Shown here: piece after piece, positions 41,598 through 50,073 of the stretch | Numbering within the stretch: the stretch's first letter is position 1 | How the letters are laid out: each line of letters begins with the position of its first letter | Assembly (NCBI GenBank): GCA_964650975.1 | Contig: CAZYWA010000003.1 | Location: forward strand, 1-54,878 | DNA length: 54,878 bases | Direction of reading: 5' to 3' | From: CAZYWA01 sp964650975 [NCBI: uncultured bacterium] | GTDB lineage: Bacteria > JADJOY01 | Notes under the pieces: model-generated | Seen by the model: only the letters and a program-made list of their open reading frames with translations | What the model was told of the DNA's origin: nothing | Database searches by the model: none | Translations under genes and position numbers: made by a program

Positions 41598-42257
41598 ATG
41601 CTGGTCCACGACTGGATGACCGCGCACCCCACGACCACCACGCCCGAGACCCGGATCTCGGCCGTGGCGGCGATGATGCTGCGGTCGTCGATTCGCCATC
41701 TTCCGGTGGTCCGCCCCAACGCGGAGGGTCTGGTGCTGGTGGGGATCGTCTCCTCGTACGACGTGGCCCGGGCCTATCCGCCGCAGCTCAACCCGTGGTC
41801 GCTGTCGGGGCTGCCGGTGGACCTCGACCATCCGGTGTCGGAGATCATGACCAAGCACCCGGTCACGGTGGAAGCGACGACGCCGATCGAGCGGGCCGCC
41901 GGCGAGATGGCGATGCGGCGCATCCACGCGTTACCGGTGGTCCGCGCCCAGCACGTGGTCGGGATCCTCACCGAGGCCGACGTGACTCGCGCGTTCGTCG
42001 CGATCCTCGGTCCGCGCGAGAAGGGTGTGCGCATCACGTTCGTGTGCGGCGAGCGCGAGGACCTCTTCGGCACGGTGCTGGCGCTCGCCGCCAAGCATCA
42101 GGCCGAGGTGACCAGCCTGCTCACGGTGCGTCACGAGGGGCGCCGCCTGGCGCTGGTGCACGTGAGCGGTCCGCGCTCGGGAGCGTTCCTCGACGCGGTG
42201 TGGAAGTCCGGACACCGGGTCGAGAGCGTGGTTCACGACGATCCGCTGGCCGCCTGA
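41598..42257 (+). CDS. Tandem CBS-domain protein with ACT-like C-terminus
   Basis: The protein has 219 aa from ATG 41598, with AGGAG 12 nt upstream; earlier in-frame starts lack such a site. CBS1 is MLVHDWMTAHPTTTTPETRISAVAAMM...IRHLPVV and CBS2 is VSEIMTKHPVTVEATTPIERAAGEMAMRRIHALPVV...ILTEADV. The remaining about 75 residues (RITFVCGEREDLFGTVLALAAKHQAEVTSLL) look ACT-like. Such proteins bind adenine nucleotides and modulate partners. It is divergent from the DUF2236 gene. Confidence 0.9.
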   Translation: MLVHDWMTAHPTTTTPETRISAVAAMMLRSSIRHLPVVRPNAEGLVLVGIVSSYDVARAYPPQLNPWSLSGLPVDLDHPVSEIMTKHPVTVEATTPIERAAGEMAMRRIHALPVVRAQHVVGILTEADVTRAFVAILGPREKGVRITFVCGEREDLFGTVLALAAKHQAEVTSLLTVRHEGRRLALVHVSGPRSGAFLDAVWKSGHRVESVVHDDPLAA

Positions 42258-42823
42258 GCCCGCGGGAATCGCGCGCGCAGCGTTTCCACCAGCGCCTGGT
42301 TCGCACGCGCCGAGACCAGCTCCACCGGCGAGTCGCCGCGCCGCCACGCGATCCACAGGCAGCCACCGAGCGCGGTCGCGATGATCGCGAAGTTGGGCCA
42401 CGCGTCGAGCGCCCACTGGCCCGACCAGGTGAGCATCGCGCCGTCGGTGAACGGGTAGAGGTAGTCGATCGGCCACGGGTAGCCGTCGCCGCCGCGCGAG
42501 CCGGCGAGATCGCACACGATGTGAAGCTGAAAGCTCGCGAACGCGAGCGCCGCCGCGAGATCGCGCCGCCGCGCGGCCAGTGTCCACACGACCAGCGACA
42601 CCGCCACCGCGAACGCGAGGTTGTGGCCGAGCACGTGGTGGAAGTCGGATCCCCAGTAGACCGGATGCCGGCTGCAGGCCGTGAGCCACTGCGGGATGGC
42701 ACCGAGCCCGTCGAGATCGGGTGCCACGCCGGCGAACGTGATCAAGCCTCGTTCCCGCCGCGAGAGTGCGGGGCTGCCGCTCGCCACCAGCCACCCGAGC
42801 AACGCGTGGGTGATCGGGCTCAT
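42233..42823 (-). CDS. YdjM-like membrane metal-dependent hydrolase
   Basis: The protein has 196 aa from ATG 42823 (MSPITHALLGWLVA). The family block THALLGW..., then ERGLITFAGVAPDLDGLGAIP and SDFHHVLGHNLAFA supply conserved His and Asp residues. Four or five hydrophobic helices are present, including LAAALAFASFQLHIVCDLAGSRG with another His-Asp pair. The family (LexA-induced YdjM in E. coli, DUF457) is believed to be an inner-membrane hydrolase. The 3' end overlaps the CBS gene by 25 bp. Confidence 0.85.
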   Translation of the reverse strand: MSPITHALLGWLVASGSPALSRRERGLITFAGVAPDLDGLGAIPQWLTACSRHPVYWGSDFHHVLGHNLAFAVAVSLVVWTLAARRRDLAAALAFASFQLHIVCDLAGSRGGDGYPWPIDYLYPFTDGAMLTWSGQWALDAWPNFAIIATALGGCLWIAWRRGDSPVELVSARANQALVETLRARFPRAQAASGSS

Positions 42824-42971
42824 GCGGCGGCGATGATGCGTCGAGCATGCCAAGCGCGCCGCGCCGCGACGCTGGCGAGCAAGTGGGTAGTGAGCAGGAG
42901 CGCTGGGAAAGCCGGGTCCCAGGTGAGGCTCTTCGAGCGAGGCGTCCGTGGCCTGGATTGTCGGCGCGAGG

Positions 42972-42990
42972 TGTCGGGGATTGCCCGACA
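42972..42990. promoter_or_regulatory. Hairpin/inverted repeat TGTCGGG-CCCGACA
   Basis: A perfect 7-bp arm pair with a 5-nt centre (GATTG) in the divergent intergenic region. It could be an operator or an RNA hairpin. Confidence 0.35.
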
Positions 42991-43028
42991 GAAGGCCCGG
43001 GAGGACCCAACGCACGCGGTCAATAAGA

Positions 43029-43043
43029 TGACGGGACCCGTCA
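43029..43043. promoter_or_regulatory. 15-bp palindrome TGACGGGACCCGTCA
   Basis: Two 7-bp arms around one central base, 171 bp upstream of the GGDEF-EAL start. Near-continuous symmetry with a one-base centre is typical of protein-binding operators rather than RNA hairpins. Confidence 0.4.
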
Positions 43044-43200
43044 CCGGGCAGAAAGCCGTGCGACCGGGAAGGCACAACTCGCACGGTTCCCTCAATCATC
43101 TCGGCGCGGTGCGGTGCGGCGCGAGACCTGCATTCGCACCGTTCAGGGAGTCTGCGGTCCGCCGCTGGCGGCGGGCGCGTTCGACACCGCTGCGAGCGCC

Positions 43201-45837
43201 GTGGCACACAAATTCGACCTCAGCGATTTCGCTGACGACATCGACGCACCGACCCAGGTGATCGATACCGGCGCCTCGAGGGCGGGCGGCGCCGAGGATC
43301 CTCGCACGCTCGCCGGGTCGCTCGGCCTGGCGGAGCCGGAAGAACCGGAAGCACTCGAACGAGGGCCGTCGGGAACGTTCACCGAGGACTCGTTCGAGCC
43401 CGTCCCACCCGGCGCGGTCGTCTGGGGAAGCGGCTCCACGCCGCCGCTGCCCGAGGCGCCCGAGGACCGGCGTCTCGACGACGGCTGGCCGTGGCGAAAC
43501 GAGCCGGTCACGCCGGCTGGCGACGAAGCGGTCGTCGGCCCTCCGACCGGCGACCGCTCGTCGGGCCTGCTCCGGAAGTCGCAACAGCAGCAGCAACGCC
43601 GCCTGCCGGTCCACGGACCGCTGCTCGTTTCGCACGAGGGCGGCAAGCTGCGCATCCGGCTCAGGCTCTTGCTGCACGCGGTGGTCACGTCGGGAGTGGC
43701 GCTGGCGGTCGCGTCCGGCGCTTTCCTCTGGTACCAGACCACCAACGCGGAGCGCCGCACCGTCGAGAAGCTCTCGACGCTGGGGCGCGTGATCGGCTGG
43801 AGCGCGCGTGCCTCGCTGGCGCTCGAAGGTGTGTCGGACGCGCGCGCGCTGCCGGCGGCGCAGGTGGTCCTCGACGCGCTGGCGCAGGACCGCTCGATCC
43901 TGGAGGCGTGCCTCTTCACCTCCGACGGGCGGCTGGTGGCGAGCCACTTCCGCCACGACATCGACCTCAACGATCAGCGCTGCATTCCGCGCAGCGTCTC
44001 CCACGAGACCTACAGCCTGCGCGGCACCGAGATCTGGTGGGCGATGCCCCTCGAGTTCCAGGACCACGCCAACGGCACCATCGCGATCCTCGCGCAGACC
44101 ATCGTGCTGCACGAGGAGCTGGCGCGCTCCGGGATGATCGCGGCGATGGTCATGTGCGTCGCGGCCATGGTCGCGTTCGCCGCCACGGCGCGCTTCGAGC
44201 GAATGGTGTCGAGGCCGCTCCTGGCGCTCATCGACACCGCGCAGCACGTGACCCGGCGCAAGGATTACTCGGTGCGCGTGGCCGACGTGGGCGAGGACGA
44301 GTTCGGCGTCCTGATCGACACCTTCAACCGCATGCTGCAGCAGATCCAGGTGCGCGATCGCGAGCTCGAGCGGCAGCGCGACCAGATGGGCAAGGAAGTG
44401 CAGGCGCGCCGCGCCGAGCTGCGCAGCCGCGAGCAGGCCGAGGAGCGAATCCGCTATCTCGCCTACTACGACGTGCTCACGGGGCTTCCCAACCGGCAGT
44501 GCTTGAAGGAGCGCCTCGACCAGAGCCTCCGCGAGGCGAACCGCCATGGCGGTCACGTCGGGGTGCTATTCGTGGACCTCGACCGCTTCAAGGAGATCAA
44601 CGACAACTTCGGCCACGGCGAAGGCGACCGGCTGCTCCGGCTGGTCGCGGAGCGCGTGGTGGGCTGCGTGCGCGGCTCGGACGCGGTGTCGAGGTCCACC
44701 ACCGGGCATCCATGCTTCACCGTCTCGCGGCAGGGCGGCGACGAGTTCGCGGTGCTGCTGACGCGGCTGCGCTCGCGCGCCGACGCCTCGCGGATCGCGG
44801 AGCGGATGCTGGGCGAGCTCCGGAAACCGTTCTCGCTGGCGGGACGCGAGGTGCGCGTGGGAGCGAGCATCGGCATCGCCGTCTCTCCCGGCGACGGCGG
44901 CGACGTCGAGACCATGCTCAAGCACGCCGACATGGCGATGTACCAGGCCAAGCAAGCGGGCCGTGACTCGTTCGAGTTCTTCTCGCCGTCGATGGGCGAG
45001 GACGCCATGCGCCGGCTGGACCTGGGCACCGACTTGAGGCGCGCCATCGAGTGGGCCGACTTCAAGGTTCACTACCAGCCGAAGGTGGATCTGCACGACG
45101 GCGCGGTCACCGGGCTCGAGGCGCTGGTGCGCTGGGAGCACCCCACCCGCGGCTTCATCTCACCCGCGGACTTCATCCCGCTGGCGGAGGATCTAGGCCT
45201 GATCGGCACGCTCGGCACCTGGGTGCTCACCACGGTGTGCGCGCAGATGCGGACCTGGCTCAACGCGGGCCTGCCGCCGGTGCGGGTGGCGGTGAACGTG
45301 TCGAGTCATCAGTTCGCCGATCCGCATCTCTACGACACCGTGCGCAGCGCACTTCTCGAAGTGGGGCTGCCGCCCGACGTGCTGGAGCTCGAGATCACCG
45401 AGAGCGCCATGATCCAGAATCCGGAGGGAGCGGTCGCGACGCTCGAATCGCTGCGGGCCCTCGGCATCCAGGTGGCGCTCGACGACTTCGGTACCGGCTA
45501 CTCGTCGCTCAACTACGTCGGCCGGCTGCCGCTCGACGCGCTCAAGATCGACCGCTCGTTCGTCAACGCGATCGCGGACAGCGAGGACGGCCGCAGCATC
45601 GTCACGGCGGTCATCGCCATGGCGCACAGCCTGGGTCTCAGGGTCGTCGCGGAAGGTGTCGAGACGCCGGAGCAGGCGAAGGTGCTGCGGCGCCTGCGCT
45701 GCGACGAGATCCAGGGCTACCTCTTCAGCCGCCCGGTCCCGCCCGACAAGGTCGCGAGCCTCCTCACCTCGCGCCTCGACCTCGACCAGTACTCGCTCTC
45801 GGTCCCGCTGCCGATGGTCTCCGAGCTGGTGATGTAG
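43201..45837 (+). CDS. Membrane GGDEF-EAL c-di-GMP enzyme with CHASE-like sensor and HAMP
   Basis: The product is 878 aa from GTG 43201; GTG 43114 would add 29 residues. A low-complexity N-terminus (acidic/proline-rich, then a QQQQQ tract) precedes one membrane segment (about 158-180), a periplasmic sensor of about 130 aa and a second segment (about 314-333). HAMP follows (RPLLALIDTAQHVTRRKDYSV), then a coiled coil. GGDEF is intact (SRQGGDEFAVLL, about residue 510), with a 12-residue insertion between the RGSD and GGDEF. The EAL domain keeps LEALVRWEHP, AVNVSS, LEITESAM, LDDFGTGYSSLNY, LKIDRSFV and AEGVET, so phosphodiesterase activity is likely. It is probably a sensory c-di-GMP hydrolase or bifunctional enzyme. 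Confidence 0.93.
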   Translation: MAHKFDLSDFADDIDAPTQVIDTGASRAGGAEDPRTLAGSLGLAEPEEPEALERGPSGTFTEDSFEPVPPGAVVWGSGSTPPLPEAPEDRRLDDGWPWRNEPVTPAGDEAVVGPPTGDRSSGLLRKSQQQQQRRLPVHGPLLVSHEGGKLRIRLRLLLHAVVTSGVALAVASGAFLWYQTTNAERRTVEKLSTLGRVIGWSARASLALEGVSDARALPAAQVVLDALAQDRSILEACLFTSDGRLVASHFRHDIDLNDQRCIPRSVSHETYSLRGTEIWWAMPLEFQDHANGTIAILAQTIVLHEELARSGMIAAMVMCVAAMVAFAATARFERMVSRPLLALIDTAQHVTRRKDYSVRVADVGEDEFGVLIDTFNRMLQQIQVRDRELERQRDQMGKEVQARRAELRSREQAEERIRYLAYYDVLTGLPNRQCLKERLDQSLREANRHGGHVGVLFVDLDRFKEINDNFGHGEGDRLLRLVAERVVGCVRGSDAVSRSTTGHPCFTVSRQGGDEFAVLLTRLRSRADASRIAERMLGELRKPFSLAGREVRVGASIGIAVSPGDGGDVETMLKHADMAMYQAKQAGRDSFEFFSPSMGEDAMRRLDLGTDLRRAIEWADFKVHYQPKVDLHDGAVTGLEALVRWEHPTRGFISPADFIPLAEDLGLIGTLGTWVLTTVCAQMRTWLNAGLPPVRVAVNVSSHQFADPHLYDTVRSALLEVGLPPDVLELEITESAMIQNPEGAVATLESLRALGIQVALDDFGTGYSSLNYVGRLPLDALKIDRSFVNAIADSEDGRSIVTAVIAMAHSLGLRVVAEGVETPEQAKVLRRLRCDEIQGYLFSRPVPPDKVASLLTSRLDLDQYSLSVPLPMVSELVM

Positions 45838-45890
45838 CTGCCTCGCGCGAGAGGCCGCCTTCCTTCGAGCCACGGCAACGACAGTCGGAG

Positions 45891-45910
45891 GGCTGCGGTC
45901 CCTCGCAGCC
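45891..45910 (+). repeat. Variable-arm hairpin, copy 1 (arm GGCTGCG)
   Basis: Perfect 7-bp stem GGCTGCG/CGCAGCC with loop GTCCCT. A flanking TCGGAG upstream is shared with the copies at 53196 and 54468. The upstream GAGGG can pair alternatively with the CCCTC of the loop region, giving a second mutually exclusive hairpin. It lies between the GGDEF-EAL and GNAT genes. Confidence 0.85.
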
Positions 45911-45957
45911 GCAGGGGACGAGCTCGTCGATGAGCCGGAAAGAGGCTTCCGTTGGCG

Positions 45958-45979
45958 CGCCACCGGTCCCTCGGTGGCG
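45958..45979 (+). repeat. Variable-arm hairpin, copy 2 (arm CGCCACCG)
   Basis: Perfect 8-bp stem CGCCACCG/CGGTGGCG around loop GTCCCT, 48 bp after copy 1. The arms share no sequence with copy 1 beyond the CG next to the loop. Confidence 0.85.
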
Positions 45980-46048
45980 AGGAGCCGATCGACCGCGCTG
46001 AGTGTCCGGGCGCGGGCCTGCTAGGCTCGCGGCGGGGAGCGCGCGCGG

Positions 46049-46759
46049 GTGAGCGAGCGGAAGTTCGATTCGAGCTACCGGGAATCGCTGACGCTCCGGG
46101 ACGGCGGCGAGGTCGAGCTGCGTCTGGTGCAGCGCGAGGACCGCGAGCTGCTGGAGCGCGGGTTCGAGAAGCTCTCCGATCGCTCGCGGTATCTGCGCTT
46201 CTTCACCGCGAAGCCGCACCTCACCGCGGCCGAGGTGAGCTACCTGACCGACGTCGACGGCGAGACCCACTTCGCGATCGGCGCCTCGCGCCGCGGCGCC
46301 AGCGGCGTGGAGGAGGGAGTGGCGGTCGCGCGTTTCATCCGCCTGCCGGTCGAGCCCGAGGTCGCGGAGGCGGCGGTCACGGTGCTCGACGAGATGCAGG
46401 GGAAGGGTCTGGGCAGTGTGCTGTTGCTGCGCCTCATCGCCGCGGCCCGCGAGCGCGGAGTGCGGGCGTTCCGCTGCTGGCTGCTCGCCGAGAACCGCGA
46501 CATGCAGGCGCTGATCCACGAGTGGTTGCCCGGCGCCCACGAGCGTCTGGAAGGAGCCGAGCTGGTGATCGACGCGCCGTTGCCGGAGGTCGGCCCGGCC
46601 GAGCCCACCAGCACGCGCCCCGTGGACCATCCGCTCTATCGCATGCTGCGCCACGCCGCTTCGGGAGCGGTGACGGTGCTCGGGCTCGGGCGATGGATTC
46701 CGGGAGCCCACCCGGCGCCCGAGACGGATCCGCCGGCCTCACGGTCGGGCGAGGGTTGA
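46049..46759 (+). CDS. GNAT family N-acetyltransferase
   Basis: The protein has 236 aa from a GTG. LRDGGEVELRLVQREDRELLERGFEKLSDRSRYLRFF is the start common to PatZ-like/acetyl-CoA synthetase-regulating GNATs. VTVLDEMQGKGLGSVLLLRLIAAARERGV is the acetyl-CoA-binding motif A (Q/RxxGxG/A, here QGKGLG). AENRDMQALIHEW follows. The C-terminal about 60 residues are low-complexity. Substrate is unknown. Confidence 0.88.
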   Translation: MSERKFDSSYRESLTLRDGGEVELRLVQREDRELLERGFEKLSDRSRYLRFFTAKPHLTAAEVSYLTDVDGETHFAIGASRRGASGVEEGVAVARFIRLPVEPEVAEAAVTVLDEMQGKGLGSVLLLRLIAAARERGVRAFRCWLLAENRDMQALIHEWLPGAHERLEGAELVIDAPLPEVGPAEPTSTRPVDHPLYRMLRHAASGAVTVLGLGRWIPGAHPAPETDPPASRSGEG

Positions 46760-46783
46760 GCCGCTCGATGCGTGGTGTAGGAT
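46756..46783 (+). promoter_or_regulatory. Candidate sigma70-type promoter of the RoxA-like gene
   Basis: TTGAGC at 46756-46761, 16 bp, TAGGAT at 46778-46783. It overlaps the GNAT stop codon. The downstream gene starts 55 bp later, after a GGGGGGCGAGG purine stretch. Confidence 0.45.
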
Positions 46784-46837
46784 TCGCGCACGGCGGTCAC
46801 CTACCGGCAGGCAGGTAGGCGTCGACGGGGGGCGAGG

Positions 46838-48361
46838 ATGGCGCTCGATCGATCCGTGCAAGCGCTTGGCGCGGCCGCGCTCCTCGCGACGGTCCTTAGC
46901 AGTTGCGGCGATTCCTCGGGAGGCGCTCATCCCGGTGGGGGCGGCGGGCCGTACGGCAGCGCTTATCTCGCCGAGGATCCGCAAGAACCGGGCGACCCGG
47001 TGGCGGGCCGCGACACGCTGCTCAACGGCGCCTACATGACGTGCGGGATCCCGTTCAAGATCGTGGGCAATCCGCTGGTCGCGCCGTTCCTGCAGACCTC
47101 GTCCGGCGACGCGGCGAAGCCGGTGGCCGGACGCAACGCGCACAACCGCCGGCTTCCCAACTCGCTCAACGCGTTCACGGCGCCCAACGGCGCCGAGGTG
47201 GTGAACTCGAACTGCCTCACCTGTCACGGCGGCGTCTTCGACGGCCAGTTCATCGTGGGGCTCGGCAATCCGGCCACCGACTGGACGTTCCACCTCGACA
47301 TGCCGTCCACGGACCTGCCGCCCAGCCCGCTCGACCTGCTGGGGCTCGACGCCGCGGAGCAGGAGAATCTCGACCGCATGTTCCACGCCGCGCGAGCGCT
47401 CTCCGCGACCTGGATGCGCACCGTCGGCAACAACCCGGCGGAGATCACCGCCGTGGTGCTGATGGCGCATCACGACCGCGAGACGCTGGCCTGGAGCGAC
47501 GAGCTGCTGACACCCCTCGAGCCGCGCGACGCCAACGGCCAGCCGATGTCGCTCGACCAAGCGCGCGTCACGTCGGACCCGCCGCCCTGGTGGCGCGCCC
47601 ACAAGAAGCACGCGCTCTTCTACAACGGCATGGCGCGCGGCGATCACCGCGGCACCATGGCGCTCGCCACCTCGGTGTGCGTCGACGACGTGCCGCAGGC
47701 GCGGCGCGTCGACGGCATGTTCAAGGACATCCAGGCCTTCATCAACACCATCCAGGCTCCGCATTATCCGCGCGCCATCGATCACGATCTGGCTGGAGAG
47801 GGAAGGGCGATCTTCGAGCAGAGCTGCTCGACCTGTCACGGCACCTACGCCAACGATCCCGACGACGACGCTCACGACACCTATCCCAATTTGCTCTTCC
47901 CGCTAGACGTGATCGGCACCGATCCGGTGGTCGCGAACGCGGGCGTGATCCACGCTCCCGAGCTGGTGAGCTGGTACAACAGCTCGTTCTACGGCTCGAT
48001 CACCCGCATGACTCCCGACGATCCGTTTCCCGGCTACATGGCGCCGCCGCTCGACGGCATCTGGGCCACCGCGCCGTATTTCCACAACGGCTCGGTTCCC
48101 ACCGTGGAGCTGGTGCTCAACAGCACTGCGCGGCCGAAATACTGGAAGCGCGTCGACTACGACACCACCCACTACGACGAGGAGGCGCTCGGCTGGCCGT
48201 GGGTGTCGGTGCCTTACTCGCAGGCCGAGGCACCTGACTCCGAGAAGAAGTACATCTACGACACCACCTACTGGAGCCAGTCGAACGGCGGCCACACCTT
48301 CGGCGACCGGCTGACTCCGGACCAGCGCCGCGCGGTGATCGAGTATTTGAAGACGCTGTGA
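46838..48361 (+). CDS. RoxA-like dihaem c-type cytochrome lipoprotein
   Basis: The protein has 507 aa. The signal peptide ends LLATVLSSCGD (lipobox LSSC), so it is lipid-anchored in the periplasm. Two c-haem motifs are seen: NCLTCHGG (about residue 128) and SCSTCHGT (about residue 330). Conserved family stretches are LLNGAYMTCGIPFKIVG near the N-terminus, NAHNRRLPNSLNAF, and YMAPPLDGIWATAPYFHNGSVPTVELVL near the end. These match the RoxA/RoxB rubber-oxygenase-related branch of bacterial dihaem peroxidases. It is shorter than RoxA (about 680 aa). Whether it oxidises isoprenoids or acts as an electron-transfer peroxidase is unknown. Confidence 0.87.
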   Translation: MALDRSVQALGAAALLATVLSSCGDSSGGAHPGGGGGPYGSAYLAEDPQEPGDPVAGRDTLLNGAYMTCGIPFKIVGNPLVAPFLQTSSGDAAKPVAGRNAHNRRLPNSLNAFTAPNGAEVVNSNCLTCHGGVFDGQFIVGLGNPATDWTFHLDMPSTDLPPSPLDLLGLDAAEQENLDRMFHAARALSATWMRTVGNNPAEITAVVLMAHHDRETLAWSDELLTPLEPRDANGQPMSLDQARVTSDPPPWWRAHKKHALFYNGMARGDHRGTMALATSVCVDDVPQARRVDGMFKDIQAFINTIQAPHYPRAIDHDLAGEGRAIFEQSCSTCHGTYANDPDDDAHDTYPNLLFPLDVIGTDPVVANAGVIHAPELVSWYNSSFYGSITRMTPDDPFPGYMAPPLDGIWATAPYFHNGSVPTVELVLNSTARPKYWKRVDYDTTHYDEEALGWPWVSVPYSQAEAPDSEKKYIYDTTYWSQSNGGHTFGDRLTPDQRRAVIEYLKTL

Positions 48362-48404
48362 CGCGGGCGAGCCCCGGATTCCCGCGCCCTGCGTCTGGTT
48401 TCAC

Positions 48405-48448
48405 CGCGGAAATGGGGATATTTCGCGGGAAATGCCGCGATTTCCGCG
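48405..48448. repeat. Clustered CGCGGAAAT inverted repeats
   Basis: CGCGGAAAT at 48405-48413 and its exact complement ATTTCCGCG at 48440-48448 flank two imperfect half-sites, ATTTCGCG (48420-48427) and CGCGGGAAAT (48424-48433). Four half-sites thus lie in 44 bp of a locally AT-rich island downstream of the RoxA-like gene. Confidence 0.6.
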
Positions 48449-48454
48449 TTGTGT

Positions 48455-48487
48455 GAAATCGATTTGTTACACCCAAATGAAATCGAT
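48455..48487. promoter_or_regulatory. Direct repeats GAAATCGAT with palindrome AAATCGATTT
   Basis: GAAATCGAT occurs at 48455-48463 and 48479-48487 (period 24 bp). The first is part of the 10-bp palindrome AAATCGATTT (48456-48465), itself bracketed by GTGT and ACAC. Low local GC and symmetry suggest regulator-binding sites for the VOC gene 81 bp downstream. Confidence 0.45.
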
Positions 48488-48567
48488 CCGTGACGAAATG
48501 TGGTGGCGATGAGTGACGCATCGCGCTGCCACGTAGTAACCGACGGACGAGGACGCCGGAGGGCGCC

Positions 48568-49008
48568 GTGACCGAGGTCATCGGGCTCGATCACCTCTAC
48601 CTGACGGTCTCCGATCTGGCGGTCTCGGAGCGCTTCTACGACCGGGTGTGCTGCTCGGTGCTGGGCTTCCGCAAGAACGCGTTTCCCATCGACGGCGATC
48701 CACACGTCCAGTACTTCAATCGCCACTTCGGGATCGTGCTGCGGCCGGCGCGCCGCGCGGCGGCTCACGATCCTTACTCGCCTGGGCTCCATCACCTGTG
48801 CCTGCGCGTCGAGAGCGCCGACGACGTGCACGCGGCGGCGCGCGCCCTGCGCGAGGCCGGGGTGGACGCAAGCGAGCCGCGCGTCTATCCCGAGTACGCG
48901 CGGGACTACGTCGCGACGTTCTTCTCCGACCCCGACGGCATCCGCCTCGAGATCACCAACTACCGCGCCGAGCGCCGTCGCAGGCACGACCACTGGCCGA
49001 GCGAGTGA
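48568..49008 (+). CDS. VOC family (glyoxalase-like) protein
   Basis: The protein has 146 aa from a GTG. One vicinal-oxygen-chelate module pair is seen: GLDHLYLTVSDLAVSERFYDRVC with the first metal His, LHHLCLRVESADDV with the second His, and FFSDPDGIRLEITNY with the Glu ligand. Length matches lactoylglutathione-lyase-like single-domain VOC proteins that dimerise. It precedes the DUF1444-like gene by 8 bp. Confidence 0.9.
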   Translation: MTEVIGLDHLYLTVSDLAVSERFYDRVCCSVLGFRKNAFPIDGDPHVQYFNRHFGIVLRPARRAAAHDPYSPGLHHLCLRVESADDVHAAARALREAGVDASEPRVYPEYARDYVATFFSDPDGIRLEITNYRAERRRRHDHWPSE

Positions 49009-49016
49009 AGGAGCGC

Positions 49017-49970
49017 ATGGGACTCTTCGATCGATTCCGGTCCGGGAAAAGCGAAGCGGAGCCCAAGCTCGCGGTGCCGTCGTGGGCGTCGTTCTTCGAT
49101 GCGGAGGAGTACCGCGAGTTCCTCGAGGACGTGCGGCGGTCGCTCGCCGCTCCCGGCACCACGCTCGAGTTCGGCGACGGTGTCGTGATGGTCACGCGCA
49201 ACGGCTCCACGACCCGGTGTGGGCTACAGAACCTCGCACAGCGCTGCCGCGCGACTCCTCGGCCGAAGTGGCCGCAGGCGATGACCGACCACTTCCGCAC
49301 CAGCGCCCCGTCGCAGGCGAGCCTGGACGAGTTCCGCGAGCGGATCCGCGACTTCGCAAACGTCCGCGAGATCCTCAAGCTCAGGATCTACCCCCACGAG
49401 TACGTCGAGCAGGGGATCGACGTCGTCCACTGGTATCTGGCGCCCGGGCTCGTGGCGGTGCTGACCTACGACCTCCCCGAGACGGTGGCCACCGTGCACG
49501 TCGAGCACCCCAAGAGCTGGCCGCTCGACCGGGACGGCCTCTACCAGCTGGGCCTCGAGAATCTCGCCCACGAGCGCCTCGCGGCGCTCGAGCAGGTGAA
49601 GGTGAAAGGCACGATCGAGTTCACCGTGCTGGGCGGCGAGAGCTTCTTCACGTCGAGCCAGGTGCTGCGTCTCGACGAGCTGATGACCTCCCTTCCGTCG
49701 CAGGGCGCGATCGTCGCGCTGCCTCACCGTCACGCGCTCATGGCTTTCCCGATTCGCGACGGGTCGGTGGGCGTGGCGATTCCGCTGATGGCGCAGATGG
49801 CGGCGGGGATGTACAAGAAAGGCCCGGGCTCGGTCACCCCGAACGTCTACTGGTGGCGCGAGGAGCGACTGGTTCACATTCCGGTGTCGATCGGACCGAA
49901 GGAGATCGCGGTGATTCCGCCGCTCGAATTCGCCGACATGCTCGGCACACTCGGTCGCCTGCCGGTCTGA
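49017..49970 (+). CDS. DUF1444 (YtpQ)-like protein
   Basis: The protein has 317 aa, starting at an ATG preceded by AAGGAG. The C-terminal two thirds follow the B. subtilis YtpQ pattern as I remember it: LRIYPHEYVEQ, VHWYLAPGLVAVLTYDLPETV, WPLDRDGLYQLGLENL, VALPHRHALMAFPI, IPLMAQMAAGMYKKG and SVTPNVYWWREERLV. Function of the family is unknown. There is no signal peptide or membrane segment. It probably shares a transcript with the VOC gene. Confidence 0.72.
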   Translation: MGLFDRFRSGKSEAEPKLAVPSWASFFDAEEYREFLEDVRRSLAAPGTTLEFGDGVVMVTRNGSTTRCGLQNLAQRCRATPRPKWPQAMTDHFRTSAPSQASLDEFRERIRDFANVREILKLRIYPHEYVEQGIDVVHWYLAPGLVAVLTYDLPETVATVHVEHPKSWPLDRDGLYQLGLENLAHERLAALEQVKVKGTIEFTVLGGESFFTSSQVLRLDELMTSLPSQGAIVALPHRHALMAFPIRDGSVGVAIPLMAQMAAGMYKKGPGSVTPNVYWWREERLVHIPVSIGPKEIAVIPPLEFADMLGTLGRLPV

Positions 49971-50073
49971 TCGCCGCGCCGTTCGTCATGAGTGCCGAGC
50001 GCCCCACCGGACCGAGCACCACGCCCACGGCGCCGGTGGCCGCTTAGCTCGAAGGCCGCTGGCGCCGCCGCGG

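Larger units (their letters stand above)
42824..43200. other. 377-bp non-coding stretch between divergent YdjM and GGDEF-EAL genes
   Basis: No convincing ORF on either strand. It contains two near-perfect inverted repeats (42972-42990 and 43029-43043) and likely the promoters for both neighbours, although I cannot place clear -35/-10 pairs. An upstream GTG (43114) for the GGDEF-EAL gene would shorten the stretch. Confidence 0.6.

Noticed and set aside
40163-43261. 1032-aa plus-strand open frame across several genes
   Set aside because: It spans the antisense of the DUF2236 gene and another frame of the CBS gene and intergenic DNA; no domain and no start signal.
44680-44745. 12-residue insertion between the RxxD and GGDEF motifs of the GGDEF-EAL protein looked novel
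   Set aside because: Insertions at this loop are a common variation in GGDEF-EAL proteins; the catalytic motif itself is intact.
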